Translations under genes and position numbers: made by a program
Notes under the pieces: model-generated
What the model was told of the DNA's origin: nothing
Seen by the model: only the letters and a program-made list of their open reading frames with translations
The model's database searches: none
Assembly: GCA_020226215.1 (NCBI GenBank)
Contig: CM035233.1
Location: 18,991,701 to 19,055,700 of the forward strand
Direction: 5' to 3'
Length of the DNA stretch: 64,000 bases
Source of the DNA: Sindora glabra
Lineage: Eukaryota; Streptophyta; Magnoliopsida; Fabales; Fabaceae
Shown here: one piece after another, positions 12,410-23,449 of the stretch
Layout: the number at the start of each line of letters is the position of its first letter
How positions within the stretch are numbered: position 1 is the first letter of the stretch

Positions 12410-14118
12410 AGCATTCAATATTGATTTTTCTTTGAAAGCATTCTTTTTCTTAAACAATAAAAGGTAATAATATGACCTTTATCTCCACAATAATTGCAAG
12501 TCATATATGAACTTGATGGACAAGAGGCTTTCACAAAGATATTTTTTACAATGTTTATCATAGTTTGAGTGAAGATATCCTAATCTTTTTTTTTCAAGGA
12601 ATATTTTTGAATTTCTAAAAGAGTATCCAAATTATTTTTTTCATTAACAAACTTTGCAAGATCATTTATTAGAGTATTTATTTTTCTCTTTCAAGAAATA
12701 TTTTCTCCTTTTTAAGTTCAAAGCTTTATGTTCTAACTTAGATCTTATTTTATGATTTTCTATTTTCAAAATTTTAATTATTTTATGATTTTCTATTTTC
12801 AAAATTTTAAAATTATTTTCTAAAACTTATTTGTCGTTCTTTAAAAGATCATTTTCTTTTAATAAATCTTAATCTTCTTTTTCTAACTTTTCAAATAACT
12901 TTGTTATAAATTCAAGATTATCTTCTAAAACTTATTTTTTCTTTTTAAAAGCTTCTTTTTCATTTTTCAAAGTTTTCAAATCATTTTTTAAGATTTGATT
13001 TTTAGTTTCAAAAGAGCTTGAAAAATCTTTTTTCTTTTTAAGAAAATTGTTTTCCTTTATTAGAGCTTTTATTTTGTTTTTCTAAGGAAAAATATTTAGT
13101 CAAAATTTTGTAAAAATCTTCCATCAATTCATCATAAGATAAAGGGGATTCAAGTTAATTATTAGTTACATCATTGTCTTTTTCATTTCTAGCCATAAAG
13201 TAGTAGTTGGCAATGTTATCTATTTCTTCTTCTTCATCTTCAAGTTCTTCGTCAGAGGTTATTTCTTTAGCATCCCCCATTGCTACTGTAGCCTTCTTCT
13301 TGATTGTCTTCTTTGGAGACTTTTTCTTTAATTTTGGACACTCACTTTTCTTGTATCCAAACTTTTTACATTCAAAGCAAACCAATGGTTGGTTGCTTGA
13401 TTCTTTATTTTATTCTCTTTTTCAAAGTGATCTAGGCTTAAAATTATCTTTTCTTTTGTATATTCTAAAAAATATTTTTGCTAAAAATGCTAATTCATCT
13501 TCTTATTCTTTTCTTTCTTTATCAAGATCTTCTTCTTCTTCTTCTTTATCTTTTTGTGAAAATGTTTTAAATGCTATCACTTTCTTTTTCTCTTCTTGAT
13601 CTTCCTCATATATGCTTTTTCATATGTTAAGAGCTTTCCTCTTAGTTCATCATATGTAAGGGTAGAGAGATTGTTTCTTTCTTGTATGGAATCTACTTTA
13701 GATTGCTATGATTTTGAAAGAATTCTCAAGATTTTTATCACTAATTCTCCATACGTAATGATTTTTCCTGATGCATGAAGATCATTAACAATGGCTGAAA
13801 GCCTTTAAACATAAGCTCTATCTTTTAACTTTCCTCCATCTTGAATATTTCATATTCTTGTACAAGCATATTAATCCTAGTTTCTTTTACTTGATTAGTG
13901 CCATCATAGGTCATTTGAAGTTTATCCCACATTGATTTTGCAGAAGTACATTTGGAAATCTTTTTAAACCTGATAGGTGTGATAGCACACATAATGGCAT
14001 TCATTACTTTTACATGTATTGCTTCCTTCTTATAATCGACTTCCGTCCATTTATCTTCTAACTTAAGCACTTTCATTTCTCTTTTCATCTTTGTAGGTGC
14101 TTTATAATCTTCTTTCAT
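12410..14118 (-). pseudogene. gag of Sirevirus-like element, decayed
   Basis: Nucleocapsid precursor remnant. The N-terminal UBN2-type gag domain is open at 14118-13825 (SAKSMWDKLQMTYDGTNQVK, with ETRINMLVQEYE). It continues through broken frames (SIQERNNLSTLTYDELRGKL) to a zinc knuckle at 13385-13340 reading CFECKKFGYKKSEC, where the His of CX2CX4HX4C is Tyr. An acidic stretch and a long lysine-rich coiled-coil region follow (about 13080-12600). A second knuckle-like motif (TCNYCGDKGH) lies at about 12501-12472. Coiled-coil gag is typical of Sireviruses. Stops are frequent. Confidence 0.8.
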
Positions 14119-14315
14119 AATTTTTCATACTCCAATATCGATGGATTTGATATAGACCATTATTCTAAACTTCTAATAGTCATAGTTTACACCATTAAAG
14201 AATGGAGATTTAGTTGTAGAATATCTTTTTTATCTATGATTTTGGCTAAAAAGCTCCATTACCTACAAGATCTTTACTCACAAAGTTGTTATACTTTTAA
14301 ACAATGTGAGACTAA

Positions 14316-14327
14316 GCTTGGATACCA
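14316..14327 (-). other. Primer binding site, initiator-methionine tRNA type
   Basis: Minus-strand TGGTATCCAAGC lies five bases inside the 5' LTR edge. It matches the plant copia primer binding site TGGTATCAGAGC at 10 of 12 positions. This is where the 3' end of initiator tRNA-Met primes minus-strand synthesis, and it independently confirms the minus orientation. Confidence 0.75.
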
Positions 14328-14331
14328 ATTA

Positions 14332-15892
14332 ATAGAGCTTATAAGCTAAAAGAGGGTGAATTATCTTATTAAAAAATTAATGATGTTTATGAAATAAAAA
14401 CCATAAATGACTCAAAAAAATGTGAATATGTAGTTTCAAAAATATGAAATATTTCAATAATGATTGAAAGTATTCTATTAAAGGTTTTTTTTTAAAGAAT
14501 GTTTCTCTAATATAGGCAATAAAAAAATGTTAGTTTGCTTTTCTATGAAAAAATGCAATTTTCAAAGCATAATAATAGTGGAAGATAAAACAAAAGATAA
14601 ATAAGACAAAGAGAAGAAATAACACTCAGAATTTTTATAAAGGTTTGATTGTCCAAAAGGAATTTCTTTTGGGTCTACTCCTTTCTTCTCAAGCTACCAA
14701 GTTTCACTTGAGATATCCACTAAATTTTATTAAGTTACACCACCTAACTTTATAAGATACTTCTAATCTTTACTAAGATTTTTATAATCACCTAACTTTA
14801 TAAGATATTCCTAATCTCTACTAGGACATCACCACCACCTAACTTTACAAGATTATCCTAATCTCTACTAGGATTTTCTCAAAAAATACAAGAAGGATTA
14901 TGCTCATAATCTCTTAAAGAGATTTTACAAGTATTCACTTACTAACACTTTTTTGGGGTGGATATGCAAGTTTTTGGCTCTAAAGTGAGTGGAAGATAAG
15001 AACTAAAATTTCTAGAGAGATGGCTAAAGGAAATTGCAAGTTATAGTGCAAAGCTTCAATATTTTCTTATGACTCATCTTCATATGCATGTAGCCTATTT
15101 ATAGATAAGAACCAACTTGGGCTCCAAGTTGTCTTTTGGATCCAAGTGTAAATTTGAATTTTTGGCTCTAAACTTTTTTTTTTTTTTGCTCTAAACAATT
15201 TGAAATTTGAAAAATAGTTCCATAAGTGTTAACTTGCCTTAGAAGCTTCCTAGGATATCATACAATCTAAAAATATTAAGTAGGTACTATTTATGTCAAA
15301 AATAAAGCCACTTTTTTACTTTTTTTTTATTTTCGGCACAGAATAGCAAGCTTGCTATTATTTCGTCAAAATTGTATTATCTTCTAAAAGACTAATCCAG
15401 CTAACTTGTACTGCATATGTACTATTTATAACACTATTTATCTAGCTATAAAAAGTTATCAAGGAAGCCTATACAATTTAATATTAATTTTGGTACATGT
15501 TAAGCTATTCAAAAATTAATTTTTCCTCTTATTTTTTATTTTTCCACTCATGGTAAATCAATTGCTCAAAAGGATTCATAATTATTAACCATTAGATCTT
15601 GTCATCTTCCCTTCAAAATAAATATTATATTATAACTAATAGAATATTTACTTGATGAGCAAGTTTGACATTTTCAAAAATAGAAAATAAATGAAAAATC
15701 ATAAGATATTTTCTTCATACGGGAAAATAAATTTGGGCTTTTGTAAATATGATGCCCAAAAATATTTGGAGGGCTTGACAAGCATAAACTATTTATTTTT
15801 AAACCCAATTAAGTTGGACAATGATAAAACTAATAAGCCCAAATTCTAACTTATGAAAATATTTATGAATCCAATTTATTTCCCATTTGTTT
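14332..15892 (-). repeat. 5' LTR of the Sirevirus-like element
   Basis: About 1561 bp, aligned over its full length with 3861-5380. It is slightly longer because of small indels, including a poly-T run at about 15174-15186. A minus-strand TATA box (ctataaatag, 15104-15095) is the likely core promoter, placing the transcript start some 800 bases into the LTR. The right edge is inferred from the polypurine-tract edge of the other LTR. Confidence 0.8.
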
Positions 15893-18384
15893 CTTTAATT
15901 TTCTTTCTTCATATTTTCACCATGTGAAACACAAGCCAAAAGACATTGAATTTTTCCCTTCAAAACATAAAATGAACACAAATATCACTAAGTCTATGTT
16001 TATTTTGATAGAGAACGTTTTTTTATAATATATATAATACTAAAATAAAAAAATTTAATATTAAATATAAAGAGTTTTAAAAAATTTATATTTTAAAGAG
16101 AAATTTTTCTTTTTTCAAATATCATTTTTATTACAAATATAAATGATATATTATTCTATTATTAATATATATAAATAATATTTTTCTATTGAAAAATATT
16201 TTTTACGAAAAAGTTAAAAAAGAGGAAAAATGAAGATGTTCTTTGGTGAGAGATGGATAAATTTTTTCCGTTTACCTGAAACGGTGAAACATACAAACCA
16301 TCAAAGATGTATGTGCCGATCATTCATCATATACACATGACTTATTGCTGGGCTTCTATGCATATGATACCTTTATTTTTTTCCTTCCTTTTCCTCCTTT
16401 ATTACTTCTTCTTTAAAATTAAAGAGAAAAAAAAAGGAGATTAAATCAAGACCCCAAGAAGATTATACACATACATCGTATACTTGTAACAACAATGTTG
16501 ATCTTTTCATTCTCTCTCATTTTGAAATTTTAGCCTACTTGTGAGCAGGAGTAAAAGAGAGAGAGCAAGTGTGAGTAAAATTTTTGTATCAATATTTTAT
16601 ATTAGATTAAAAAGTCTAAACAGAAATTTTGGAATTCATTTATTTCACTGAGAAGTATTCTTTATAAAAATAACTCTCATTTGTTTGTATTTATCATTAA
16701 AAAAAATTTTAAATCATAAAAAATTATTTCTTTAACATTATATTATATATATGATATGCATGACAGCATCCACAATTTCACAGCAAAAGTTTATTTTTTT
16801 TTCCAACAATCGAAATAGTATTATTTTTATTAACAATAAAATATACAAATGACATATATAGGAGCCAGGTGTAGTGTATAGCCATCCCAAATTTATGAAA
16901 ATTTATAAATAAATTTTTATAATTTTAAATATTTAAAAAAATTATATGTAACACTCAAAATTTTAAATACTTCTATTAAAATTATTCATAAATTATATTT
17001 CAATACTCTCTAATGACTTTTGAATTAGTCAGTTGACCAAATATAATAATCAGTTAGTTGAGATGCCTATACAAAATAGCGAATAAGTAGTCAAAGGTAC
17101 ACAACAAATGTCCTGCTCCCTATATTTTGATACTTATGATAGTACTTATTCTTATGTTAAAAAGTAAGTAAGAGTTATTCATTAAATTCAAATAGAAGTA
17201 CTACTGTTTATAAGTTCAACTGAGCATAAGTTATATTACAAATGATTAACTTTCATGATTATTAATTACAAGTTATTAGACATCAGTCTTAATGTAACAT
17301 AATAATGAAAAGTTATAAGTTTTAATGGTCATAATAAACTCTTTATGAGATTAATGGCAAATATCAAACATAATTTTAATCAAAATATAAGCCTATGAGT
17401 CAACTTTGAATAAGTTGAATAAATACAATAGTTAAGGTTGTGTTTGTCAATATATAAAGCAAGATCAACTGGTCTTAACCCGAAAATTTTGGTGGTTCTC
17501 ACTCTCAACTTCTATTTTAGCTTCCACCCTAAACATAAACAAATCGATTTGAATACTATAAGATAATCCAACCATGCATAGTTGTTGCCGACCCTGTGAT
17601 ATATCTTTTTAGAACAGCTCAACAGCATAATGCATGAATCAAAACCAAGCAGCAAACGAAGGAGGAGGTGTAACTCTTTGGTCGCAGCAACTCTCAAAAT
17701 TAATCTTTGACATATCATCAATTAAAGCAAAACTTGTTTTTACTTAGCTCGTGATTCATTTTTTCACTCTCTCATGATTATGGTCCACGAACCATCAGAT
17801 TTAATTCATTTTCACTCTCTCCTAATTTAGAGTTTTTGTGTTGGTGTCTTTTTTTTCTTTCTTTCTTTCTTTTTTTTTTTTTTCTGAGCTTCTTGACATC
17901 TTTTGTTTTAGCTAGTAGCCTGGAAAATCCAAAAAAAAAATCTATACATTGAATAAAATTGCATGTGAGTATTTTGAGCATGTTGTTATTAGCTGTAATT
18001 TTCCTTTTCAATCTACAGGGAACTAATTAGAGAAAAGAAGAGTAGTTTTCCAACAACAAAATTGATAGTTACCTGCCACGATTCGCTCAACGTGGCTAAC
18101 GATCCATTCGGTTGTCTTATGTGAAATTATATATCCTTCGAAGTTCGAAATTAACAATAGGGCTAACACTGACAAAATACTAAATCAAATTGCAAGTTTT
18201 TGACGGACAAGCTTCAAATGCATGCATTCAAGTTGGCAGACATCGGATGGGAGTTATCTTTTTTTTTTCTTAAACTGTAAAATTAATAATCGCAAGATTT
18301 TGAATTTGAATATCATGATAAGAACTAAAAATGTAAAGTAATATTTTAAGGCTAGACAAAACATTTCAAATCATAAAAAAAAAA
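15893..18384. other. AT-rich intergenic stretch
   Basis: No coding region is supported. The minus-strand frames at 17512-17721 and 17778-18011 have no recognisable motif; the latter runs over a pyrimidine tract (17846-17884) that yields an artificial lysine run. No tRNA-like fold was recognised. Confidence 0.5.
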
Positions 18385-18915
18385 AAGAAATCAACCAAAT
18401 TAGATCAAAATTAAACTACTGAAAGTGGTTCAAAATTTAGAGTCAGTTTACAATGGGTAAAATTTTTTTAAAATATTTTGTTTATAGTTCAAAAAGGTTC
18501 AAATTTTCTTAACCATTTCTAATTAAACTTATTCAAAATATTTTTATAATTAAAAAAGCCTCCATATCTATTATTTTTTATTATTATATTATCTTTTAGT
18601 GATATGAAATAAACAATACATAATATAGTTATAGGTTTAACAATTATTATAAATTTGTAATAGTTGCAAGTTCAATTTTTGTTTAAATGTTTTATTTCTT
18701 CATTGATAATTGATAATCCTTAATAAATATGAAATTTTTAAATCTATATACCGTATACAATATTTTCATGTTGATAATTTGATAGTCATACATGATAACT
18801 ATTAATAATATTCAAATATCAAATAGTAAAACTCTTATGTTATAAAAAAAATACAAAACTTAGATATGAATAAACAAAATAATTGTAACAATGTTAATTT
18901 TAAAAAAAATTCAAT
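18385..18915. repeat. Dispersed repeat, copy 1 of 2
   Basis: About 530 bp that aligns with 29735-30264 in the same orientation. Shared anchors include a run near 18570 (tattattttttattattat), a tagtgatat block, and a block near 18755-18800 (caatattttcatgttgataa, then gatagtcat). There is no coding capacity and no obvious inverted termini, so the repeat class is unassigned. Confidence 0.6.
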
Positions 18916-19894
18916 ATATTCAAATTGATACTAACATCTGAAAACATTAAAAATCAATTTTAGTGATTAAAGTTGATTCTAATATTTAAATTGATTAAAG
19001 TTAGACTATTGAATTAAAAATTAAAAAATTAATGTAAATTACACTTAACCGAATCCTACATATCCTTAACCATACTACTAAAGTAACAACTATGAATTGT
19101 CTATTTATATAGAATTGTGCATTTCATTTCCTCATCAAACACAAATGTTTGGCTATATATCTTATTTCTTCTCTTCGGTTTGAGATACTGATTGTCTAAT
19201 GTTTATTCCATTCACATCTTTCTTAAGTTCTAGTTCTAGATTTCACTAAAACGTGAGTGAAAAAAATATGAAGATATTTTTATTCTTAATTTTAAGATGA
19301 TGCTTCAGTCATATATGTTTCATTCACAATTTACAATAATAATATTCCTATAATTATTATGTTTCTACTTCACACAAATATTTGATAAATTGTCTTGAAT
19401 AACTTAGTAAATTAAAATTTATTTTTCAATAAATTAACATATGAAATATTTTAAAATTTTAATTTATAATTTATTGATCAAATTAATAAATTATAAATTA
19501 ATTTATTATTATACAAAATAGTGCGTATCACAAATTAGCAATGGTAATATTCTTCGACTTACATCCTCCTTCCTCCTTGATTGTAATTTTATACCACCAA
19601 GCATTGCAACAAAAGACCGTGGTGAAAGGATGTGAAATATGATTGCCATTTGATTGTTATTTGGTTGGCAATGTCTTCTTTCATCTGTTGTATTAATTAG
19701 GATTATATTAAATTCTTTCACCCATTACACTATTTGTTATTATTACAAAATTAAGTATCGGTTATTTACTTGTGAAACAATTCTGTTATCTATTCTTCTA
19801 AATTTGCCGATCGTATTCATATTTAACCACATTATATTGTAGTTTAAATGCTCTTACGTACCAACAAAAGTTACTTTTTAAATAAAAAAGGAAA
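18916..19894. other. AT-rich intergenic stretch
   Basis: No supported gene. Frames near 19509-19842 on both strands overlap and carry no recognisable motif. They are best treated as chance. Confidence 0.45.
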
Positions 19895-20410
19895 AAAATA
19901 CAAAATATTCCTATTAATTTTGAAATGGTTAAATATTACTTTCTTGAACTATAAAAATTTAAAAAATTACCCCCTTAAATTTTATAAAACTTATCTACTA
20001 TCCATTTAATTAATTATTTTATTAAATTATATATTTTTTATAAAGTTTTTAAACAATAATCAAAACATCATAGTATATTAATTTTTAGTTATTTTTATAT
20101 ATAATTTTTATGGTATATAATTAATAAAAATTAAATTATATATAAAAAATTTTAATTCTAATTAATTATTTTGAAGTTATTTTCAAAACATAACAAAATA
20201 AATTAATATTTTATAATATTTTGATTCTTTTTTAAAAATTTTTAAAAAAATTATATATTTGATAAAATGATTAATTAAGTGAAAGATAAGAATTATTTCT
20301 AAATTTTGTAAAGTTTAAGGTGAATCAGGTGATAATTTTTAAATTTCTAAAAATAAAAAGGATAAAATTCAATCAATCAAAATTGAAGAGGGTAATTTAT
20401 ATTTTTTTAA
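19895..20410. mobile_element. Foldback/MITE-like element, about 510 bp
   Basis: The two halves are imperfect inverted repeats of each other over roughly 200 bases. The left arm (ttactttcttgaactataaa ... acccccttaaattttataaa) pairs with the right arm (ttttgtaaagtttaaggtga ... ttgaagagggtaatttatat). The arm sequence resembles that of the elements at 36831 and 37560, so these three probably belong to one family of noncoding foldback DNA elements. Confidence 0.55.
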
Positions 20411-21150
20411 ATTATAACTTAACTCAAATTTATTTTATTATCACATTGTCTAAAATTTTCAATACACTCCAAACTATGCTACGTTAGCAATTATTTGCAT
20501 ATGTGTTTTTCTTTTTTTCTTTTTTTTACTGCAAATAAGTTATATTTGGACACTAGAAGAATAATTATTTATTATTCTCCTCTCCTTTTTATCTCTATTT
20601 TCATTGATTTTCATTTTCCTTCTAACTCTAAACACATAGAACATTTGATTTTTGCATCGGTATGTTGTAACGGATTAAACCCTCTTGAAATAGCCTATTG
20701 AAACATTTTAACTCATGATACACTGTGTGAAATTGGGTCAAAGCCCATGAAAATTTTCTTTTTCTTACTCAATTTTATATTTTGATTTCTTGGCTAGTAA
20801 TAATTTTTACAAGTTTTTATTTTAGTTTTTTTTTTTTTATGTTATGGGTGATTATCCTTATGTTAGACTTTCATCTATTATAAAGGACATCTTATTCCTA
20901 TTTTCTATTGAGGATCTATATATGTGTGGGTGAAACTTTAGATCTTCTCTCTTTCTCCGCCCCCCGCCCCCCCAATTTTCAAATCATGCTAAAGAAAAAT
21001 AGATGTAAGGTTTTTTTTATATGTCACTGCATAATAAAAGAAAGATATTTTGAGTTTTATTGCACATAAAATTTTATATTTATTTATTTCTAACATGAAA
21101 AATTTTTTTTTAAAAAAAAGGAAGAAGAATTCAAATTTGTGCATGTACAT
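20411..21150. other. Intergenic stretch
   Basis: No supported gene. There is a C-run (ccgccccccgccccccc, near 20957-20973) and pyrimidine-rich DNA around it. The plus frame 20495-20701 has no recognisable motif. Confidence 0.45.
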
Positions 21151-21154
21151 CTAG

Positions 21155-22065
21155 AATACATTTGATTGGATAAAATGGAATGTAATGAAAAGCATTATAA
21201 AATAGGAATGCCTATTTGATAGAAAATGATCATTTCATCAAATAATAGAATATTCATTTTTTAGGAAAAGTGATGAAATAACTGATTTCAATACTTATTG
21301 GACTTATGACTACATAATCCTTATTAAATTTTCAAATTTTCAAAACTATTCTTTGAAACTTTGTACATTTTTTATTACTTTTATTATAAGTGTGAAAATA
21401 TTTCAAATTAAAAAAATATTTTAAATTTCTTATCAAATATATTGAATTTGACTTTTTTAATAACATATAAATGAATATAACATATATTTCAAATCATCCA
21501 TCTTTTCTTTTAACAACATATAATTTTTAACGACATTATACTATAGATGAATATAACAACATCAAAAATTTAAAACATCTATCAGCAATATCTTATTACG
21601 TATGATACAGATTGGTAACGTTTTAAAACAATTTTATTGAATTAAAAATGTACGATACTTTAAGTCAAATTGATATAGAAAGAATGTTATTATGCATTCA
21701 TTAGCAATATTTTTTTAATGGAATGTAATATAATCTTAAATTAAATTTATTCTAATAATTTAACATGTAAAATTAATCAATTTAATGTAAATTATTTATT
21801 TATTCAAACATAAAAAATTTATAAATAAATACTATCACCTTTTATAGAAAAATCTATTGATTTCTATACTTTCTTTTATTTTTAATTTAAGAATTATTAT
21901 CCTCATATCTTTTTCCTATTCTATTTTATTACAATTTTATTCTATCAAATATAAAAATAAAATAGCATACTCATTTCATTTCTTATTGCTGCATCAAATA
22001 TAATTATAAAATAATTATTTCATTTAATTATTATTTTCATTTCATTCTATTCGATCTGAATTCCC
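21155..22065. mobile_element. Possible non-autonomous DNA element with inverted ends
   Basis: The left side begins tttgattggataaaatggaa and the right side, reverse-complemented, reads gatcgaatagaatgaaatga. These are similar purine/AT phrases that recur inward on both sides. Such 'aatgaaat...' inverted flanks are common in plant non-autonomous elements. No coding sequence is present and the target duplication was not found. Confidence 0.35.
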
Positions 22066-22971
22066 ACCCTACTCCTTAATTGAAACTTGCAATAAATACA
22101 TGCCAAAATGAAATGATCCTAGCTAGAGTTGAAAAGCTACTTAAATTCAAAATGAGTAGCTACGATTGGGAGCTTGATGTGCAATATTTCCTTACAAATT
22201 AATACACGTTGATCTTCATTCGCAAGGTTGTTCTTCTATCAATGAGCCTAAAGTGAGACAAACGTGAAGATATTAGTTTTAGATGAGCTGTGTACAGCCA
22301 AAAAGACCGAAAGTAAAAAATGCAATTTATTCCTCCTTTCTTTATTAGAAGCATTGAAAATTGAAGCGAAGATACGAAATAATAAGCCTTTACATAAATA
22401 AATACAGAAAGGGTAGGAAATAAACAGTGTTTGATTGAATGCAATTTGTAAACATTGGGCGGGATTGGCCAGTTCAACTTTACGTAAATTAATTCCAATT
22501 TAATTGAAATATGATTACTTTGATTTAGTCTAATTTATATTTTAATAAAATTAAACTAGTTCTGATGGCATTTATTTCCATCCAAGTTTCTAAAATATTA
22601 ATTCATCAAATGTAAATAATAATTAGAGAAAGGGAAAAACTTAGCCAAATATTAATAGAGTTTAAATTTGATTTACTGTAAATATAAAATATTTTACTTT
22701 ATTAATAAATAAAAAAGGAGGAGACATATTGTTAAAAAGTAATAATAATTAAAAATTTTTAATTATATAACTGATAATCCATTTAATACATGCATATAAA
22801 GTGGAGAATTTAAATTTATTACATAAGGGGAATGAGACTTTTAAGGTAACATTGGATGTATCGCTATACTACTAAAAGTATTGATAGTAATTAAGAATTT
22901 TTAATATTAATAAAAAATTTAATAATTTTTTTATTAATATAATAATACATTATGAGTAATAGGTAATTAAA
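22066..22971. other. Intergenic stretch
   Basis: Somewhat richer in GC at 22070-22480 than the surroundings, but the 99-residue minus frame there (22498-22199) shows no family motif. No RNA gene seen. Confidence 0.4.
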
Positions 22972-23256
22972 TTTAAATTCATATCAGCACTACTATATCC
23001 TTTGAAATTGAAATTTTCAAATATAAATTAAGAGCTATTAAATAAATATAAAATGATAAAATAAATTTATAAAACTCAATTTAATAAATATAAAAAATTT
23101 GAAATTCAATTTTAAATTCATATTAGCACTACTATATCCCTTGAAATTGAAATTTTCAAATATAAATTAAGAGCTATTAAATAAATATAAAATGATAAAA
23201 TAAATTTATAAAACTCAATTTAATAAATATAAAAAATTTGAAATTCAATTTTAAAT
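22972..23256. repeat. 139-bp tandem duplication (two units)
   Basis: Two nearly identical direct units, about 22972-23110 and 23111-23249 plus a few bases. The phrase agcactactatatcc occurs at 22985 and 23124, and everything between repeats with only a handful of changes. The near-identity implies a fairly recent duplication. It ends about 20 bp left of a MITE. Confidence 0.85.
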
Positions 23257-23276
23257 TACATATAACATTTTTGTAT

Positions 23277-23449
23277 GGTGAATTCTAAGATACCCCTAAA
23301 AGTTTGGTAATCGAGATGGTGTGATAAAATACAGGTCACTGGATGATATTATTAAGTCATTATCAAAATTTTTGCAATCTCACCCAGTGGCTTATATTTT
23401 GTCACATCACTCTGGGTACCAAATCCTTAGGAGTACCTTAACAAACACC
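23277..23449. mobile_element. 173-bp hairpin MITE, copy 1
   Basis: Almost the whole element is one inverted repeat of about 80-bp arms. The left arm begins ggtgaattctaagatacccc and holds gtgataaaatacaggtcact. The right arm, reverse-complemented, begins ggtgtttgttaaggtactcc and holds gtgacaaaatataagccact. Arms and length match the copy at 28051-28222. There is no coding sequence. A target duplication is not evident at this copy. Confidence 0.75.

Larger units (their letters stand above)
3861..15892 (-). mobile_element. Sirevirus-like Ty1/copia LTR retrotransposon, full length, decayed
   Basis: Complete element of about 12.0 kb read on the minus strand: 5' LTR 15892-14332, primer binding site, gag, protease, integrase, RT, RNase H, an extra frame, polypurine tract, 3' LTR 5380-3861. 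The two LTRs align along their whole length, sharing for example the atagagctta start at 3861/14332 and the tttatttcc-atttgttt end at 5380/15892. The order integrase before RT defines copia. The very long LTRs, the gag coiled-coil region, the integrase tail KFDSRSDKGIFV and the extra frame after RNase H point to the Sirevirus lineage. Many stops and frame changes make it non-autonomous. I saw no unambiguous target duplication and no canonical TG...CA ends. Size and order fit known Sireviruses (roughly 9-12 kb). Confidence 0.85.

Noticed and set aside
13207..13599. Plus-strand Ser-rich frame
   Set aside because: Antisense shadow of acidic and lysine-rich gag sequence.
17778..18011. Lysine-rich small protein
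   Set aside because: The lysine run comes from a pyrimidine tract on the plus strand, and no homologous pattern is seen.
22199..22498. 99-residue minus-strand gene
   Set aside because: No motif, no promoter and AT-rich codon use typical of chance frames in this window.
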